64,000 nt of DNA, from assembly GCF_002811945.1 (NCBI RefSeq), contig NZ_NPDX01000006.1, positions 1 to 64,000 of the forward strand, written 5' to 3'. The notes under the pieces are model-generated. The model made no database searches, was not told where the DNA came from, and was given only the letters and a program-made list of their open reading frames with translations. Position numbers and translations under genes: made by a program. This DNA comes from Leptospira harrisiae (GTDB lineage Bacteria; Spirochaetota; Leptospiria; Leptospirales; Leptospiraceae). Shown one piece after another: positions 52,844 to 62,357 of the stretch (position 1 is its first letter; each line of letters begins with the position of its first letter).

Positions 52844-53908
52844 ATGACTTGGTCGGATTGGAAATGGCAATTACAAAACCGAATCACTACCCTAGGAGAT
52901 TTGGAAGAAAAACTGACTCTTACTGATGAAGAGAGGGAAAGTTTTGCACCTGCATTGGCAGATTTTAGTTTTGCTGTCACCCCGTACTATTTAGAACAAA
53001 TCGATCAAAAGAATCCCAACTGCCCTATTCGCAAACAAGTCCTTCCACGTGCAGGTGAATTGAAAAAAAATCCCAATGAAGTGGAAGACCCTTTGGCAGA
53101 AGAAAGATATATGCCCGTCAAAGGAGTGACCCATAGATACCCGGACCGTGCCATTTGGTATATTTCTCATGTATGTGCTGTATATTGTAGGTTTTGTACA
53201 AGGAAACGAAAGGTGTCTGACCCAGAAGAAACTCCCAATCGCAACGAATGGGAAAAAGCATTAGAATACTTTCGCACACATACGGAACTACGTGAGGTCA
53301 TTTTGTCCGGCGGTGACCCCCTTACCCTCTCTGATTCTTCCCTTGATTATCTTTTGGGTGAGTTAAAATCCATCCCCCATCTCAACCAAATACGAATCCA
53401 TTCCCGTCATCCAGTTACGATGCCCATGCGACTTACTGAATCGCTTGCATCTGTATTTGCAAAATATTTTCCCCTGTATATGGTCACTCATTTCAACCAT
53501 CCAAATGAAATCACAGAAGAGACTAAAATGTATGTTATGCGAATGATAAAAGCAGGACACCTTTCTATTTTCAATCAAACTGTATTGCTATCTGGAATCA
53601 ATGATGATGAAAAAGTATTATCCGAACTAAATTACAAACTCATATCCATCGGGATCAAACCTTATTACCTCCACCAATGTGATGAAGTGTTTGGAAGTTC
53701 TGATTTTGTTGTGCCTATTGAACGAGGGATTGAAATCTATAGAAAACTCCGTGGTTTCCATTCAGGTATAACGATTCCTAGTTATGTAAAAGACTTAACG
53801 GGTGGTGGAGGTAAGGTCCTTCTTTCACCAGACTATTTCCAAAAGAAAACAAAAGATGGATACCTTTTCCAAAATTATTTAGGAGATGAATATGAAGTGG
53901 GTCATTAA
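52844..53908 (+). CDS. epmB: EF-P beta-lysylation protein EpmB (radical-SAM lysine 2,3-aminomutase)
   Basis: A 354-residue radical-SAM enzyme that isomerises alpha-lysine to beta-lysine. The cluster motif is C111-x3-C115-x2-C118 in VCAVYCRFCTRKRK. LREVILSGGDPL and the lysine-pocket segments QIRIHSRHPV and PYYLHQCDEV match the family. The size and lack of a long C-terminal Zn domain favour EpmB over catabolic lysine aminomutase, and divergence from efp is strong support. The 3' end overlaps a lipoprotein gene by 17 bp. Confidence 0.92.
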   Translation: MTWSDWKWQLQNRITTLGDLEEKLTLTDEERESFAPALADFSFAVTPYYLEQIDQKNPNCPIRKQVLPRAGELKKNPNEVEDPLAEERYMPVKGVTHRYPDRAIWYISHVCAVYCRFCTRKRKVSDPEETPNRNEWEKALEYFRTHTELREVILSGGDPLTLSDSSLDYLLGELKSIPHLNQIRIHSRHPVTMPMRLTESLASVFAKYFPLYMVTHFNHPNEITEETKMYVMRMIKAGHLSIFNQTVLLSGINDDEKVLSELNYKLISIGIKPYYLHQCDEVFGSSDFVVPIERGIEIYRKLRGFHSGITIPSYVKDLTGGGGKVLLSPDYFQKKTKDGYLFQNYLGDEYEVGH

Positions 53909-54446
53909 AATCACTTCCATTTTTTCATTAATGTTTGTGATGGCCTGCCAATCAGACAAAAAAATTCGTTTGGACAATAAAGAAATGATCCAAACACCAA
54001 TCCCAAAACTGGAACCAAACAAAAACCACCTAACAAAAGAACTTCGCCTTACCTACCATGCAGTTTGGGTAGCAAAAGAAAATTTTGAACTTCTTAAATC
54101 TGGATCAATATTTGGTACCGGAAATAGTTATGAAATTAATTTGGAAACAGGTGGGAAAATCCGGTGGATGAGATTGTCCTCCACCGACAGAGAAAACCAG
54201 TCTCAATTTCCTTATTTCTACAAAGACGAAATCCAAAATCCAGATGTTTCGTATTTTGTTTGGGGAAACAAAAAATGTAGTGTCCTTGTGTTTTCACTTC
54301 CCGACGGGAAACTCTACGGTCGTTGGGAGGGTGTCCATAACGGATTTTTACTAGTATTTGAAACCGTTATATCAAATGAAAAGGCAGCAAAAGAACTGGC
54401 AAAAGAACTCCATCAGATCGTACAACAATCTTTGGAGCTATATTAG
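53892..54446 (+). CDS. Lipoprotein of unknown function
   Basis: A 184-residue protein with lipoprotein signal MKWVIKITSIFSLMFVMAC and Cys19. The mature domain has mixed beta segments (KIRWMRLSS, VSYFVWGNKKCSVLVFSL and KLYGRWEGVHNGFLLVFETV). No family is recognised. The ATG at 53892 has AGGAG six nt upstream, inside the epmB 3' end, so it is co-translated with epmB. Confidence 0.75.
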   Translation: MKWVIKITSIFSLMFVMACQSDKKIRLDNKEMIQTPIPKLEPNKNHLTKELRLTYHAVWVAKENFELLKSGSIFGTGNSYEINLETGGKIRWMRLSSTDRENQSQFPYFYKDEIQNPDVSYFVWGNKKCSVLVFSLPDGKLYGRWEGVHNGFLLVFETVISNEKAAKELAKELHQIVQQSLELY

Positions 54447-54534
54447 GCCCTTTCATTTTTCGCAAAGCCCTACTTTTTTTGAAAAAAAGATTAGGCAAAT
54501 AGGCAGTGGCCGTTAGTCTTTGGGGAGAAGATTT

Positions 54535-54741
54535 ATGTGGTTAAAATTAGGTGAATCGGAAGTTATTAATTTGGATTACGTTGCCTCCATCAAAAAAAAT
54601 CCCAACCAACCTTCCATTGAAATCATTTACCAAGATCTCAATAATGTAAAATCCTTACCTTTCCCTGGCAAAGAGGAACGCGATCGCGCCTTCAAAGCCA
54701 TTTTAGAAAACCTCTCCCGAATGAAATTATACTTTGAATGA
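54535..54741 (+). CDS. Small conserved-looking protein, unknown
   Basis: A 68-residue soluble protein: two or three beta strands (MWLKLGESEVINLDYVASI, SIEIIYQD) and a C-terminal helix (ERDRAFKAILENL). This could be a small PH-like or transcription-factor-associated fold, but no family is recognised. GGGGAGAAG lies 7 nt before the ATG. It is followed after 3 bp by the nucleotidyltransferase gene, so they are probably co-transcribed. Confidence 0.72.
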   Translation: MWLKLGESEVINLDYVASIKKNPNQPSIEIIYQDLNNVKSLPFPGKEERDRAFKAILENLSRMKLYFE

Positions 54742-54744
54742 ACT

Positions 54745-55530
54745 ATGGAATTTGAAGCACTAAACCCTAATCTCTATGCACAAGTATTGGATGAATTAGA
54801 AATCATCCCGTCGACAAAACCCTACCAAATTCTTTTTTACGGATCCAGAGAAAGGGGAGATTTTCATCCCGAATCCGATCTCAATTTTTATTTGGTAGCA
54901 CATTCTACTGATCAAATGAAGTCGCAATTTATCGAATCGATTTCGCGCGCCTTACAGAAATTAGAGGATGTGGCTCCAGTGAATATGATCGCCGGAGATG
55001 CGGACTCGCTTCGCCACAGAATTAAAATTTCTGAACCTGGAAGTTTGCAACTGATGGAAGCCTCATCGGTTTTTTTCGGGGAAGGATTATTTGAAGATCT
55101 AAAATCCGATTGGGAAAAATGGAAACAAAGAGCAATTCCAAAATCAGATCTCATTGCTTATTTAGAAAAACGAATTCGATTTTTCAAACAACAGGTCACT
55201 AGAAATACCAAAGACGAAATCTCTCAATTAGAAAGGATTACAACTCTCACACTTCATATTTGGGCATTACAAAACATCCATGACCTCACTCATATTGAAC
55301 TTTTAAAAATGGATACCCCAGATCAGGTAGCTCCCTTATTCACCAATCTCTACAGAAAAGAAATGGAAGATTCGATTTGGGAACTTTTGGAGTTACAAAC
55401 TCGCGTTCGAAAATTGAAAGTGGACATTCGTTGGAAACGAGAAGTGTCTAGAGAAGACATTCACGAAACCAAATACAAACTCATCTCCTTACGTAAAGAT
55501 GAGGAGTTTATGATGAATCTTTGGGCATAA
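54745..55530 (+). CDS. MNT/KNT-type nucleotidyltransferase-domain protein
   Basis: A 261-residue protein. FYGSRERGDFHPESDLNFYLV near residue 32 is the pol-beta-fold nucleotidyltransferase signature (GSR-G-x-SD), with two metal-binding acidic residues. The C-terminal two thirds are helical, as in kanamycin-type or HEPN-linked members. The target is unknown: it could be a small molecule, a protein or RNA. There is no HEPN toxin partner next to it, so a toxin-antitoxin role is not supported. Confidence 0.85.
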   Translation: MEFEALNPNLYAQVLDELEIIPSTKPYQILFYGSRERGDFHPESDLNFYLVAHSTDQMKSQFIESISRALQKLEDVAPVNMIAGDADSLRHRIKISEPGSLQLMEASSVFFGEGLFEDLKSDWEKWKQRAIPKSDLIAYLEKRIRFFKQQVTRNTKDEISQLERITTLTLHIWALQNIHDLTHIELLKMDTPDQVAPLFTNLYRKEMEDSIWELLELQTRVRKLKVDIRWKREVSREDIHETKYKLISLRKDEEFMMNLWA

Positions 55531-55601
55531 ACCAAAGATTCATAAAGACCGACGACCTGTTTTGATTTTAGCGGATCACAACTAAGTGATTCCACCATCC
55601 T

Positions 55602-56147
55602 TTACTTGTTTTTTTCTAATTCCGCAAACTCTGAAAGATAAGATCCGTATCCTCTTTCTTTAAGTTTTTCTTTGGGAATAAACTCCATTGACGCCGAATT
55701 CATACAATAGCGTTTGTTTGTTGGTGCTGGCCCATCATCAAATACATGACCCAAATGAGAATTTGCTTTTTTGGAACGTACCTCCGTTCGTGTCATCCCA
55801 TAAGAATTGTCTGTCACCTCAATTACGTTTTCTTTGACTAGTGGTTTTGAAAAACTTGGCCATCCTGTACCAGATTCAAATTTATCCTTCGAACTAAAAA
55901 GTGGTTCTTTGGAAACAATGTCTACGTAGATACCTTCTTTGTGATTGTCCCAATATTCATTTCGAAAAGCAGGTTCCGTCTCCTCTTCTTGAGTGACTCG
56001 ATACTGAAGGTCAGTTAGTTTTTTTCTTAGTTCCGGGTTTTCTGTTTTTTTTGGTGGATGAGAAGATGTTTCCATACAAGAGGAAAGTAAGATCAATCCG
56101 AATGCCAAAAAGAACAAAAGCAAAATGGTAGAAAGGAAACGATTCAT
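55602..56147 (-). CDS. msrB: Exported peptide-methionine (R)-S-oxide reductase, lipoprotein
   Basis: Repairs oxidised methionine in proteins. The domain (~45-165) holds [36 protein letters not shown] and catalytic Cys148 in KRYCMNSAS. The four zinc Cys of many MsrB enzymes are absent. The N-terminus is a lipoprotein signal with Cys24 in LLSSC, so the enzyme acts in the envelope rather than the cytoplasm. It is monocistronic. Confidence 0.93.
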   Translation of the reverse strand: MNRFLSTILLLFFLAFGLILLSSCMETSSHPPKKTENPELRKKLTDLQYRVTQEEETEPAFRNEYWDNHKEGIYVDIVSKEPLFSSKDKFESGTGWPSFSKPLVKENVIEVTDNSYGMTRTEVRSKKANSHLGHVFDDGPAPTNKRYCMNSASMEFIPKEKLKERGYGSYLSEFAELEKNK

Positions 56148-56216
56148 GGAGTTTAGACTGGGAGAAAAGAAAATTTTACTTTCCTTTGGGCGAAAATAAT
56201 TTCGTCTAAACTTCGT

Positions 56217-57878
56217 ATGCTGATTGCTCCTTTACCAAAGAATGAGACAGCGCGCCTTTTGGCATTGAAAAGGCTAGAAATTCTCGATACACCGGAAGAG
56301 GAGATGTTTGATGAAATTACAAGTCTTGCTTCCATGATTTGTAATGCACCCATTTCTTTAGTCAGCCTTATCGATGAAACAAGGCAATGGTTCAAATCCC
56401 ACCATGGATTGAACACACGAGAAACTCCAAGGTCCCTCGCTTTTTGTTCTCATGCTATTTTAGGGGATGAACTTTTTTTAATTCCCAACGCCAAAGAAGA
56501 TTTACGTTTTCAAAACAACCCCCTGGTCAACGAGGCACCCAATGTCATATTTTATGCTGGGATTCCTCTAGCATTGGATGACCAGATCAAACTGGGAACT
56601 CTTTGTGTCATTGATAACAAACCGAGAGAACTGAGTGCCGACCAAATCCAAATGTTGAAGTTACTAGGAAAACAAACCGTTCGTTTGTTACAAATGCGTA
56701 AAGATAGAGATAGATTGGAAATTGAAAAACGTTCGGCAGAAAGAGCAACGGCAGCCAAACGAGATTTTATCGCTGCCATTAGTCATGATATCCGTAACCC
56801 ATTAAATTCTCTTCTTGGTATGTCGGAGATGATCAGAGATACAGAGATGACTCCAACCATTCTTAGTTATGTAGACCATATTAAAAATGCAGGAGAAGTC
56901 ATTTTACATTTAGTCAACGATACGATTGAACTCTCAAGACTGGAAGAAAGCGAAAGTTCATTGAACAATGAATGGTTTCATTTGGGCCAATGTTTATCTA
57001 TTTTTAATTTATTTTTCATTGAAGAAACAAAACGTAAAAAAATTGAATTTAAATTAAACAACAATGTTTCTAATCAAACTTTCTTATTATCCGATTTACG
57101 TAAAATGGAAAAAATCATTTGGAACCTAACTGCCAATGCAGTTAAGTTTACTTCAAAAGGAAGTGTTCAATGTGTAGTTGATTTAGAAATTAAAACAGAA
57201 ACAAATGCAATTTTACACATACAAATCAAAGACACGGGACCAGGCATTTCGCCTGAAGTTAAAAACAAACTCTTTCAAAAATACAATGAATTTCTACCTG
57301 AAGGTTGCGAAATCTCGGGCTCAGGTCTTGGTTTATCTATCGTGAAACTTTCCTTAGAAGAGTTAGGTGGTAGCATAGAAGTTGATTCAGAAGTTGGAAT
57401 TGGTTCTAGTTTCAAAGTAAAAATTCCAGTAGTTTGGAAAAAGGAAGAAGATCCAAAACTCACTTCAAATCATAAAACAAAAAAAGTTACGTCACTTCCA
57501 AGTTTTCAAAAAACTTTAAAAGTCTTAATTGCTGATGACAATGAACTCAACCGAAAAGTGCTTCGTAGTTATCTTAAATCCCTACCTATTGAAGTGACCG
57601 AGACAAATAACGGTATTGATACACTAAGAGAACTGGACCATTCCCAGTTTGATATTGCTTTTTTGGATATCGAAATGCAGGGAAAACATGGAACAGAAAT
57701 TGCGAAATCACTTTCAGGAAAACCCCATCGACCAATACTCTTTGCATGCACAGGCCTTTGTATGCCGGAAGAGAAAAACCTAATTTTGGCATCAGGATTT
57801 GATTACTTTATGCCCAAACCCTATCTCAAAGAAGAACTATATGCCCATCTAACGGAAATCGCACAAAAAAGCCGATAA
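56217..57878 (+). CDS. Hybrid histidine kinase (GAF-HisKA-HATPase-REC)
   Basis: A 553-residue cytoplasmic kinase. A GAF domain (~20-165) with [16 protein letters not shown] is followed by a coiled coil and HisKA with His190 in [12 protein letters not shown]. The ATPase domain has DTGPGISP and [12 protein letters not shown]-terminal receiver (~435-553) has the DDNE acidic pair, Asp484 in [11 protein letters not shown], and the Lys in MPKPYL. It should relay phosphate internally; no partner is nearby. The signal is unknown. Confidence 0.94.
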   Translation: MLIAPLPKNETARLLALKRLEILDTPEEEMFDEITSLASMICNAPISLVSLIDETRQWFKSHHGLNTRETPRSLAFCSHAILGDELFLIPNAKEDLRFQNNPLVNEAPNVIFYAGIPLALDDQIKLGTLCVIDNKPRELSADQIQMLKLLGKQTVRLLQMRKDRDRLEIEKRSAERATAAKRDFIAAISHDIRNPLNSLLGMSEMIRDTEMTPTILSYVDHIKNAGEVILHLVNDTIELSRLEESESSLNNEWFHLGQCLSIFNLFFIEETKRKKIEFKLNNNVSNQTFLLSDLRKMEKIIWNLTANAVKFTSKGSVQCVVDLEIKTETNAILHIQIKDTGPGISPEVKNKLFQKYNEFLPEGCEISGSGLGLSIVKLSLEELGGSIEVDSEVGIGSSFKVKIPVVWKKEEDPKLTSNHKTKKVTSLPSFQKTLKVLIADDNELNRKVLRSYLKSLPIEVTETNNGIDTLRELDHSQFDIAFLDIEMQGKHGTEIAKSLSGKPHRPILFACTGLCMPEEKNLILASGFDYFMPKPYLKEELYAHLTEIAQKSR

Positions 57879-57906
57879 ACCTGGCCTTGGAGGTTCAGGT
57901 ATTTTT
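57879..57906 (+). terminator. Terminator after hybrid kinase gene
   Basis: ACCTG and CAGGT, with an inner GCC/GG pairing, form a hairpin directly after the stop codon. It is followed by ATTTTT, and further on a second T-rich tract. Confidence 0.6.
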
Positions 57907-57948
57907 ACCTTTCTTTTTTAGGCCGTTTTTTTATTGTATCCTATTTCC

Positions 57949-59532
57949 ATGACTAAGAATGACACCGAAGTTGGAAATGACTTCCAATCCTTCGGATTAC
58001 GTCCTGAAATACTACAAGGAATCACTGATGCAGGCTTCGAATCACCAAGCCCTATCCAAAAACAAGCGATTCCGCTCGTATTGGAAGGAAAAGATTTAAT
58101 CGCACAAGCGCAGACCGGAACCGGAAAAACTGCAGCTTACGGACTCCCCTGTTTGAACCGAATTAGTGTGAACGATGGCATGCAAGTGCTTGTCCTCACT
58201 CCAACTCGTGAACTTGCCCTGCAAGTATCTGATGAACTGTTTAAATTGGGAAAACATTTAGGAATCAAAACCACCACAATCTATGGTGGAAGTTCCTATT
58301 CTAAACAAATCACACAAGTGGCCAAAGGTGCCCAAGTTGCCGTTGCAACTCCAGGAAGACTTCTCGACCTATTGAAAGGTAAGGAACTTAAAAACTTCAA
58401 ACCTTCAATGGTGATATTGGATGAAGCAGATGAAATGCTCGATATGGGCTTTATGGATGATATTGAATCCATCTTTAATCTACTGCCAACCAAACGACAA
58501 ACTTTACTTTTCTCCGCAACAATGCCGGAGCCGATTAAGAAGTTGGCAAGTAAATACCAAACGCACCCTGCTCATGTAAAAATTGCAGCAACAGAAAAAT
58601 CTTCTAAAAACATCGAACAAGTGTACTACGTGATTGATGAAGCAGAACGTGAAATTTCTGTAGTTCGAATTTTGGATTATGAAAATCCATTTAAGGCAAT
58701 CATCTTCACAAAAACGAAGAAAGAAGCTGATGATTTAAAATCAACTCTCAGTTTTAAAGGATACCCTGTGGAAGCACTTCACGGAGATCTAAACCAAAAA
58801 CAAAGAGAACAAGTTTTAAAAAGTCTTCATGATGGCCGAGTGAAGATCCTTGTTGCAACTGACGTTGCCGCTCGTGGACTTGATGTAAAAGATTTGTCAC
58901 TTGTGATCAACTACCACCTACCTTTTGATAGCGAAAGTTATACTCATAGAATTGGTCGTACAGGTCGTGCCGGAAAATCAGGAAAAGCTGTGACTCTTGT
59001 GACAACCAGAGAATCTCGTGCTCTCATCCGACTCAAAGGAACTTCTGGAACCAATTTGACTATTGCAGCTCTTCCAACCAAAAAGGAAGTACTCGCAAGA
59101 AGAGAAGAAGACTTTTTAAACAAAGTTGTGGAAACAGAAATCCATGCAGACGCAGAAGAAGTTTTAGAAAAACTTTTGAAGTTAGACGACAAACGTTCGT
59201 TAGCTTTAAAACTCCTTTCGACTATGCTTGATAAAACCAAAATCAGTGGACCGGAAAAAATCGGAAAAACACCTGCAGAATGGAGCGAAATGCCTCCTGG
59301 TGGTGGATCTGGTGGAAGACGGCGTCGTGATGAAGGTGGATCTGGTGGCGGCGGTCGCGGTGGTTACCGTGGTGGAAGATCCAACAGTGACAGAGGGGAA
59401 AGGAGCGAACGCGGAGAACGCAGTGAGCGAGGTGGGGATTCCCGCCGTAGCAGCTCACCCTCTTCTAAAAAAGAAGGTGGCGTTTACGTAAAGGCTGCCG
59501 GGAAAAAAACTCAGCGTTTTCGAAACAAGTAG
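57949..59532 (+). CDS. DEAD-box RNA helicase with Gly/Arg-rich tail
   Basis: ATP-dependent RNA helicase of 527 residues from the ATG at 57949. Motifs in order are the Q motif (FESPSPIQKQAIP), AQTGTGKTA, PTRELALQ, TPGR, DEAD, SAT, ARGLDV and HRIGRTGRAG. After the core, a linker (~390-440) leads to a C-terminal low-complexity tail with GGGSGGRRRRDEGG, repeated RGERSE units and RGG-like boxes. Such tails bind RNA and may favour condensates. It could act in ribosome assembly or cold response. The 3' end overlaps the convergent methyltransferase gene by 22 bp. Confidence 0.95.
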   Translation: MTKNDTEVGNDFQSFGLRPEILQGITDAGFESPSPIQKQAIPLVLEGKDLIAQAQTGTGKTAAYGLPCLNRISVNDGMQVLVLTPTRELALQVSDELFKLGKHLGIKTTTIYGGSSYSKQITQVAKGAQVAVATPGRLLDLLKGKELKNFKPSMVILDEADEMLDMGFMDDIESIFNLLPTKRQTLLFSATMPEPIKKLASKYQTHPAHVKIAATEKSSKNIEQVYYVIDEAEREISVVRILDYENPFKAIIFTKTKKEADDLKSTLSFKGYPVEALHGDLNQKQREQVLKSLHDGRVKILVATDVAARGLDVKDLSLVINYHLPFDSESYTHRIGRTGRAGKSGKAVTLVTTRESRALIRLKGTSGTNLTIAALPTKKEVLARREEDFLNKVVETEIHADAEEVLEKLLKLDDKRSLALKLLSTMLDKTKISGPEKIGKTPAEWSEMPPGGGSGGRRRRDEGGSGGGGRGGYRGGRSNSDRGERSERGERSERGGDSRRSSSPSSKKEGGVYVKAAGKKTQRFRNK

Positions 59533-60581
59533 TGGCTCACAAACCACTCTTCACCGTTTCGGTAACCCCATAACTCAGCACAGGCGAGAAAGAAAACTTT
59601 CCAATAAACAAACCATTTGGTTTTTTCTTTTTCGCCGTAAGTACTGGCAAGGATAGGCAAAAGTTTATCCTTGTTTTGGGTCATATTATCATACCAAGCT
59701 TCACTTGTTCTCGCATAATGAGTTCCATTCACAACCCAATGGTTTTCGATAAGGAAATCTTTTTGGAAGTATAAAAATAGATCATCCGAAGGCATCTGCC
59801 CACCAGTAAAAAAATACTTCGCCATCCAATCCGTTTCATCAATGACTTCAAATGGATAAGCAAATTCTCTATGAGTGAAGATATGTACAAAAAACTTTCC
59901 ATCCGCCACAAGAAACTTAGATAGTTTTTCAAAGAGTTTTTCGTAGTTTTTCATATGTTCTAACATTTCTACAGAAACAATCCGATCAAACTTGTCCTTG
60001 GTAGTAAAATCGTTCATATCTTTAGTGATGATGGTTAGATTTTTTAATCCACGTTCTTTGGCTCGTTTGTCTATGAACTCTTTTTGTGTACGCGAGTTGG
60101 ATACACCTGTAACTTTTGATTTCGGAAATTTTTCTGCGATATAGAGAGATATACTCCCCCAACCACATCCTAAATCCAAAACTTTCATTCCATTCTGAAT
60201 CTCTGCACGTTCTACCGTGATTCGTAACATCTCTTCTTCGGATTCAGCAAAACTTGTATCGAGAGTGGGCCAATACCCAGAAGAATACTTCATCCTAGGT
60301 CCCATTACATACGTAAAAAAATCGCTGGGGACTTCGTAATGTTGTTCGTTTGCCGCATCCGTATGTACGGCAATCGGAGATTTTTTTAACTCGTTCACAT
60401 AATTCATTTTATGTTGGAGCCCAGCCGTAACATTCTCTTTTCTTTCTTGTTTGATTCGCAAATTCAAAAGTTGACGGATGCGAAATCGAATGAGCCAATC
60501 AGGAAAGATATCCTTTTCTAGCAGTGCGTTGATACTAAAAGAAGAACCTTCTTCTTTTTTGGAAGAATCCGTAAAATTCAT
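59511..60581 (-). CDS. Cyclopropane-fatty-acyl-phospholipid synthase-family methyltransferase
   Basis: A 356-residue SAM enzyme. The core has MKVLDLGCGWGSISLYIAEKF, GVSNSRTQKEFI, IVSVEMLEHMKNYE and FFVHIFTHREFAYPFE. An N-terminal helical part (~1-90) precedes it. It is close to CFA synthases and to the coclaurine-N-methyltransferase-like group, which act on lipids or small amines. The adjacent DUF1295 membrane protein and SDR suggest membrane-lipid modification, such as methylated or cyclopropane fatty acids, which is inference. It follows the DUF1295 gene after 13 bp. Confidence 0.87.
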   Translation of the reverse strand: MNFTDSSKKEEGSSFSINALLEKDIFPDWLIRFRIRQLLNLRIKQERKENVTAGLQHKMNYVNELKKSPIAVHTDAANEQHYEVPSDFFTYVMGPRMKYSSGYWPTLDTSFAESEEEMLRITVERAEIQNGMKVLDLGCGWGSISLYIAEKFPKSKVTGVSNSRTQKEFIDKRAKERGLKNLTIITKDMNDFTTKDKFDRIVSVEMLEHMKNYEKLFEKLSKFLVADGKFFVHIFTHREFAYPFEVIDETDWMAKYFFTGGQMPSDDLFLYFQKDFLIENHWVVNGTHYARTSEAWYDNMTQNKDKLLPILASTYGEKEKTKWFVYWKVFFLACAELWGYRNGEEWFVSHYLFRKR

Positions 60582-60594
60582 GTTTTATCCTTTA

Positions 60595-61416
60595 TTATTT
60601 TTGTTTTGGGAACCAGGGGAAAAATGCATTTGTGGTGCGCATATATTCGCGAAAACCATCTCCTTTGGAAAGAAGGGAATATTTTTCTGCAAAAGGAACA
60701 CCGGAAACAAATCGTAACAATACAAACATAAAGACTGGTGTAAATAGGGAAAGGGCTGCCCAAGGTGCAGAAAGAATCGGAATGATCCCAATTCCAAGCC
60801 AGATCACCCATTCAAAAAAATAATTGGGATGTCTTGTGTACTTCCAAAGTCCTAGATCACAAACTTTCCCTTTGTTTTTTGGATCTGATACAAATTTGTG
60901 AAGGTCCCTATCAGCGATTCCTTCCCCGATGACTCCCACTACAAAAAAAATCCAACCAAGAACTACCATTAAATACCCGTTAGGTCCCATCATCCCGGAG
61001 TTGGGAAATAAGTTCCACTGCGCGGCAAAGTAAAAAGGAAAAGAAAGAAAAAGTGCGAGAAACCCTTGTAATAGAAACACATTGGTAAACATCTTCTGAT
61101 GGACTTTGTCGCCGTAGTCCTTTCGAAATCCAGCGTACCTTTTGTCTTCAGGATGGTTTGTACGGATGCGTGTCCAATATAGAAACCCAGACAAACGAAG
61201 GGCCCAAATCCAAACAGGAATGAGCACTGCCCATTTCGCAAAAACAGTCCCAGTGCCAAAAAAAACGAGAACACTCGCAATTCCAGCGATGACAAGCCCC
61301 CAACCCACATCGATGACGGCATAGTTATCTCTGGATTTTCCCCAAAACCACATGAGAGTCATCAATAGAAATGTGAATATAACAGCAGTTAAATACGAAA
61401 AAAATAAATTTTCCAA
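60595..61416 (-). CDS. DUF1295 membrane protein (steroid-reductase/ICMT-like fold)
   Basis: A 273-residue inner-membrane protein with six to seven helices. The C-terminal GLWKYTRHPNYFFEW motif (RHPNY) is the NADPH- or SAM-binding signature of the DUF1295/ICMT/steroid-5-alpha-reductase group. The N-terminal YAVIDVGWGL and WALRLSGFLYWT are also DUF1295-typical. It is probably a reductase or methyltransferase acting on a lipid. It forms a pair with the CFA-type gene, and the same pairing occurs in fatty-acid-modification clusters of other bacteria. Confidence 0.88.
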   Translation of the reverse strand: MENLFFSYLTAVIFTFLLMTLMWFWGKSRDNYAVIDVGWGLVIAGIASVLVFFGTGTVFAKWAVLIPVWIWALRLSGFLYWTRIRTNHPEDKRYAGFRKDYGDKVHQKMFTNVFLLQGFLALFLSFPFYFAAQWNLFPNSGMMGPNGYLMVVLGWIFFVVGVIGEGIADRDLHKFVSDPKNKGKVCDLGLWKYTRHPNYFFEWVIWLGIGIIPILSAPWAALSLFTPVFMFVLLRFVSGVPFAEKYSLLSKGDGFREYMRTTNAFFPWFPKQK

Positions 61417-61455
61417 AGGTTAGACAATCTCCCTATACCTTGGTTTAGACAGGAT

Positions 61456-62265
61456 TCAGTGTGATTTGAAGTCCTCATAAAGTTTTTTATATAGAATTTT
61501 TTCTAAAAACTTAGGAGAGAAAAATCGCATCCATTCCAAAAATTTTCCTGACAAGTTGAATGTGACAAGCCTTGCTTCTTTGTCTTTAGCAACAGACATT
61601 AAAACATGAGCTACTTCTTTTGCACTCTTTCGTTTTCCTTTTGCGGGTGCCTCCGATAAAGTCCCACCGGATGCGTCAAGGCCAGATGTTCTAAGCGCCG
61701 TGTCCGTATAGGGAACACATACAAGGGAAACACCAAGTCCCGATTCTAAGTTTTCGATCCGAAGAGATTCGAGTGCCGCATGTAAGGCAGACTTAGATGC
61801 GGAGTATGCCGCACGCCCAGGCACTCCATAGAGAGCAGAGACTGTGGATGTGGTGACAATATTTCCTTTGGCAGTAAGAAGAAGAGGTAAAAGCCCACGG
61901 ATGAATTGGATGGGGCCAAAAAAATTCGTAGCAAAGGTTTTGCGATACACATCCATCGAAAGGGAATCAAAACGACCATGTGCAGTGATTCCTGCGTTAT
62001 TAAACAAAACATCAATTTTAGAAACTTCCTTTCCAATCCATTCGGTGGCATCTAATACAGAAGTAGGATCCGCAAGATCACAAGCAACTCGGTGAATGAT
62101 AACACCGTCGTGTTTGTTTTTGGGTTCGGAAATTTCTGCAGCCCTTCTTGCTACAAGGACAAGTTCACAGGGAAAGGTAGCCAATTCTTCATACAATGCC
62201 TTGCCGATCCCACTTGTTGCTCCAGTGATCACTACCACCCTATCGTTCCAAAAATCTTTATTCAT
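61456..62265 (-). CDS. Short-chain dehydrogenase
   Basis: A 269-residue SDR starting at the ATG at 62265, which has AGGGG four nt upstream; the longer frame to 62391 would add a non-family extension that crosses the divergent gene. The cofactor loop is VVITGATSGIGKAL, and the active site is YSASKSALHAAL with a Ser in TTSTVSALYG. It belongs to the classical group active on lipids, steroids or sugars. Downstream on the same strand lie DUF1295 and CFA-type genes, a likely functional group. Confidence 0.9.
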   Translation of the reverse strand: MNKDFWNDRVVVITGATSGIGKALYEELATFPCELVLVARRAAEISEPKNKHDGVIIHRVACDLADPTSVLDATEWIGKEVSKIDVLFNNAGITAHGRFDSLSMDVYRKTFATNFFGPIQFIRGLLPLLLTAKGNIVTTSTVSALYGVPGRAAYSASKSALHAALESLRIENLESGLGVSLVCVPYTDTALRTSGLDASGGTLSEAPAKGKRKSAKEVAHVLMSVAKDKEARLVTFNLSGKFLEWMRFFSPKFLEKILYKKLYEDFKSH

Positions 62266-62357
62266 AAGGCCCCTTTCTTCTGATTCCCACTCGACAAAGG
62301 ATAAGGACACAGGAGGATCTGACGAGTGAATTTTGATTCTAAATCGCACGAGGGAAT

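Noticed and set aside
54745..55530. MNT-HEPN toxin-antitoxin system
   Set aside because: The nucleotidyltransferase signature is present, but no HEPN-type partner gene lies beside it; the upstream 68-residue protein has no RNase motif.
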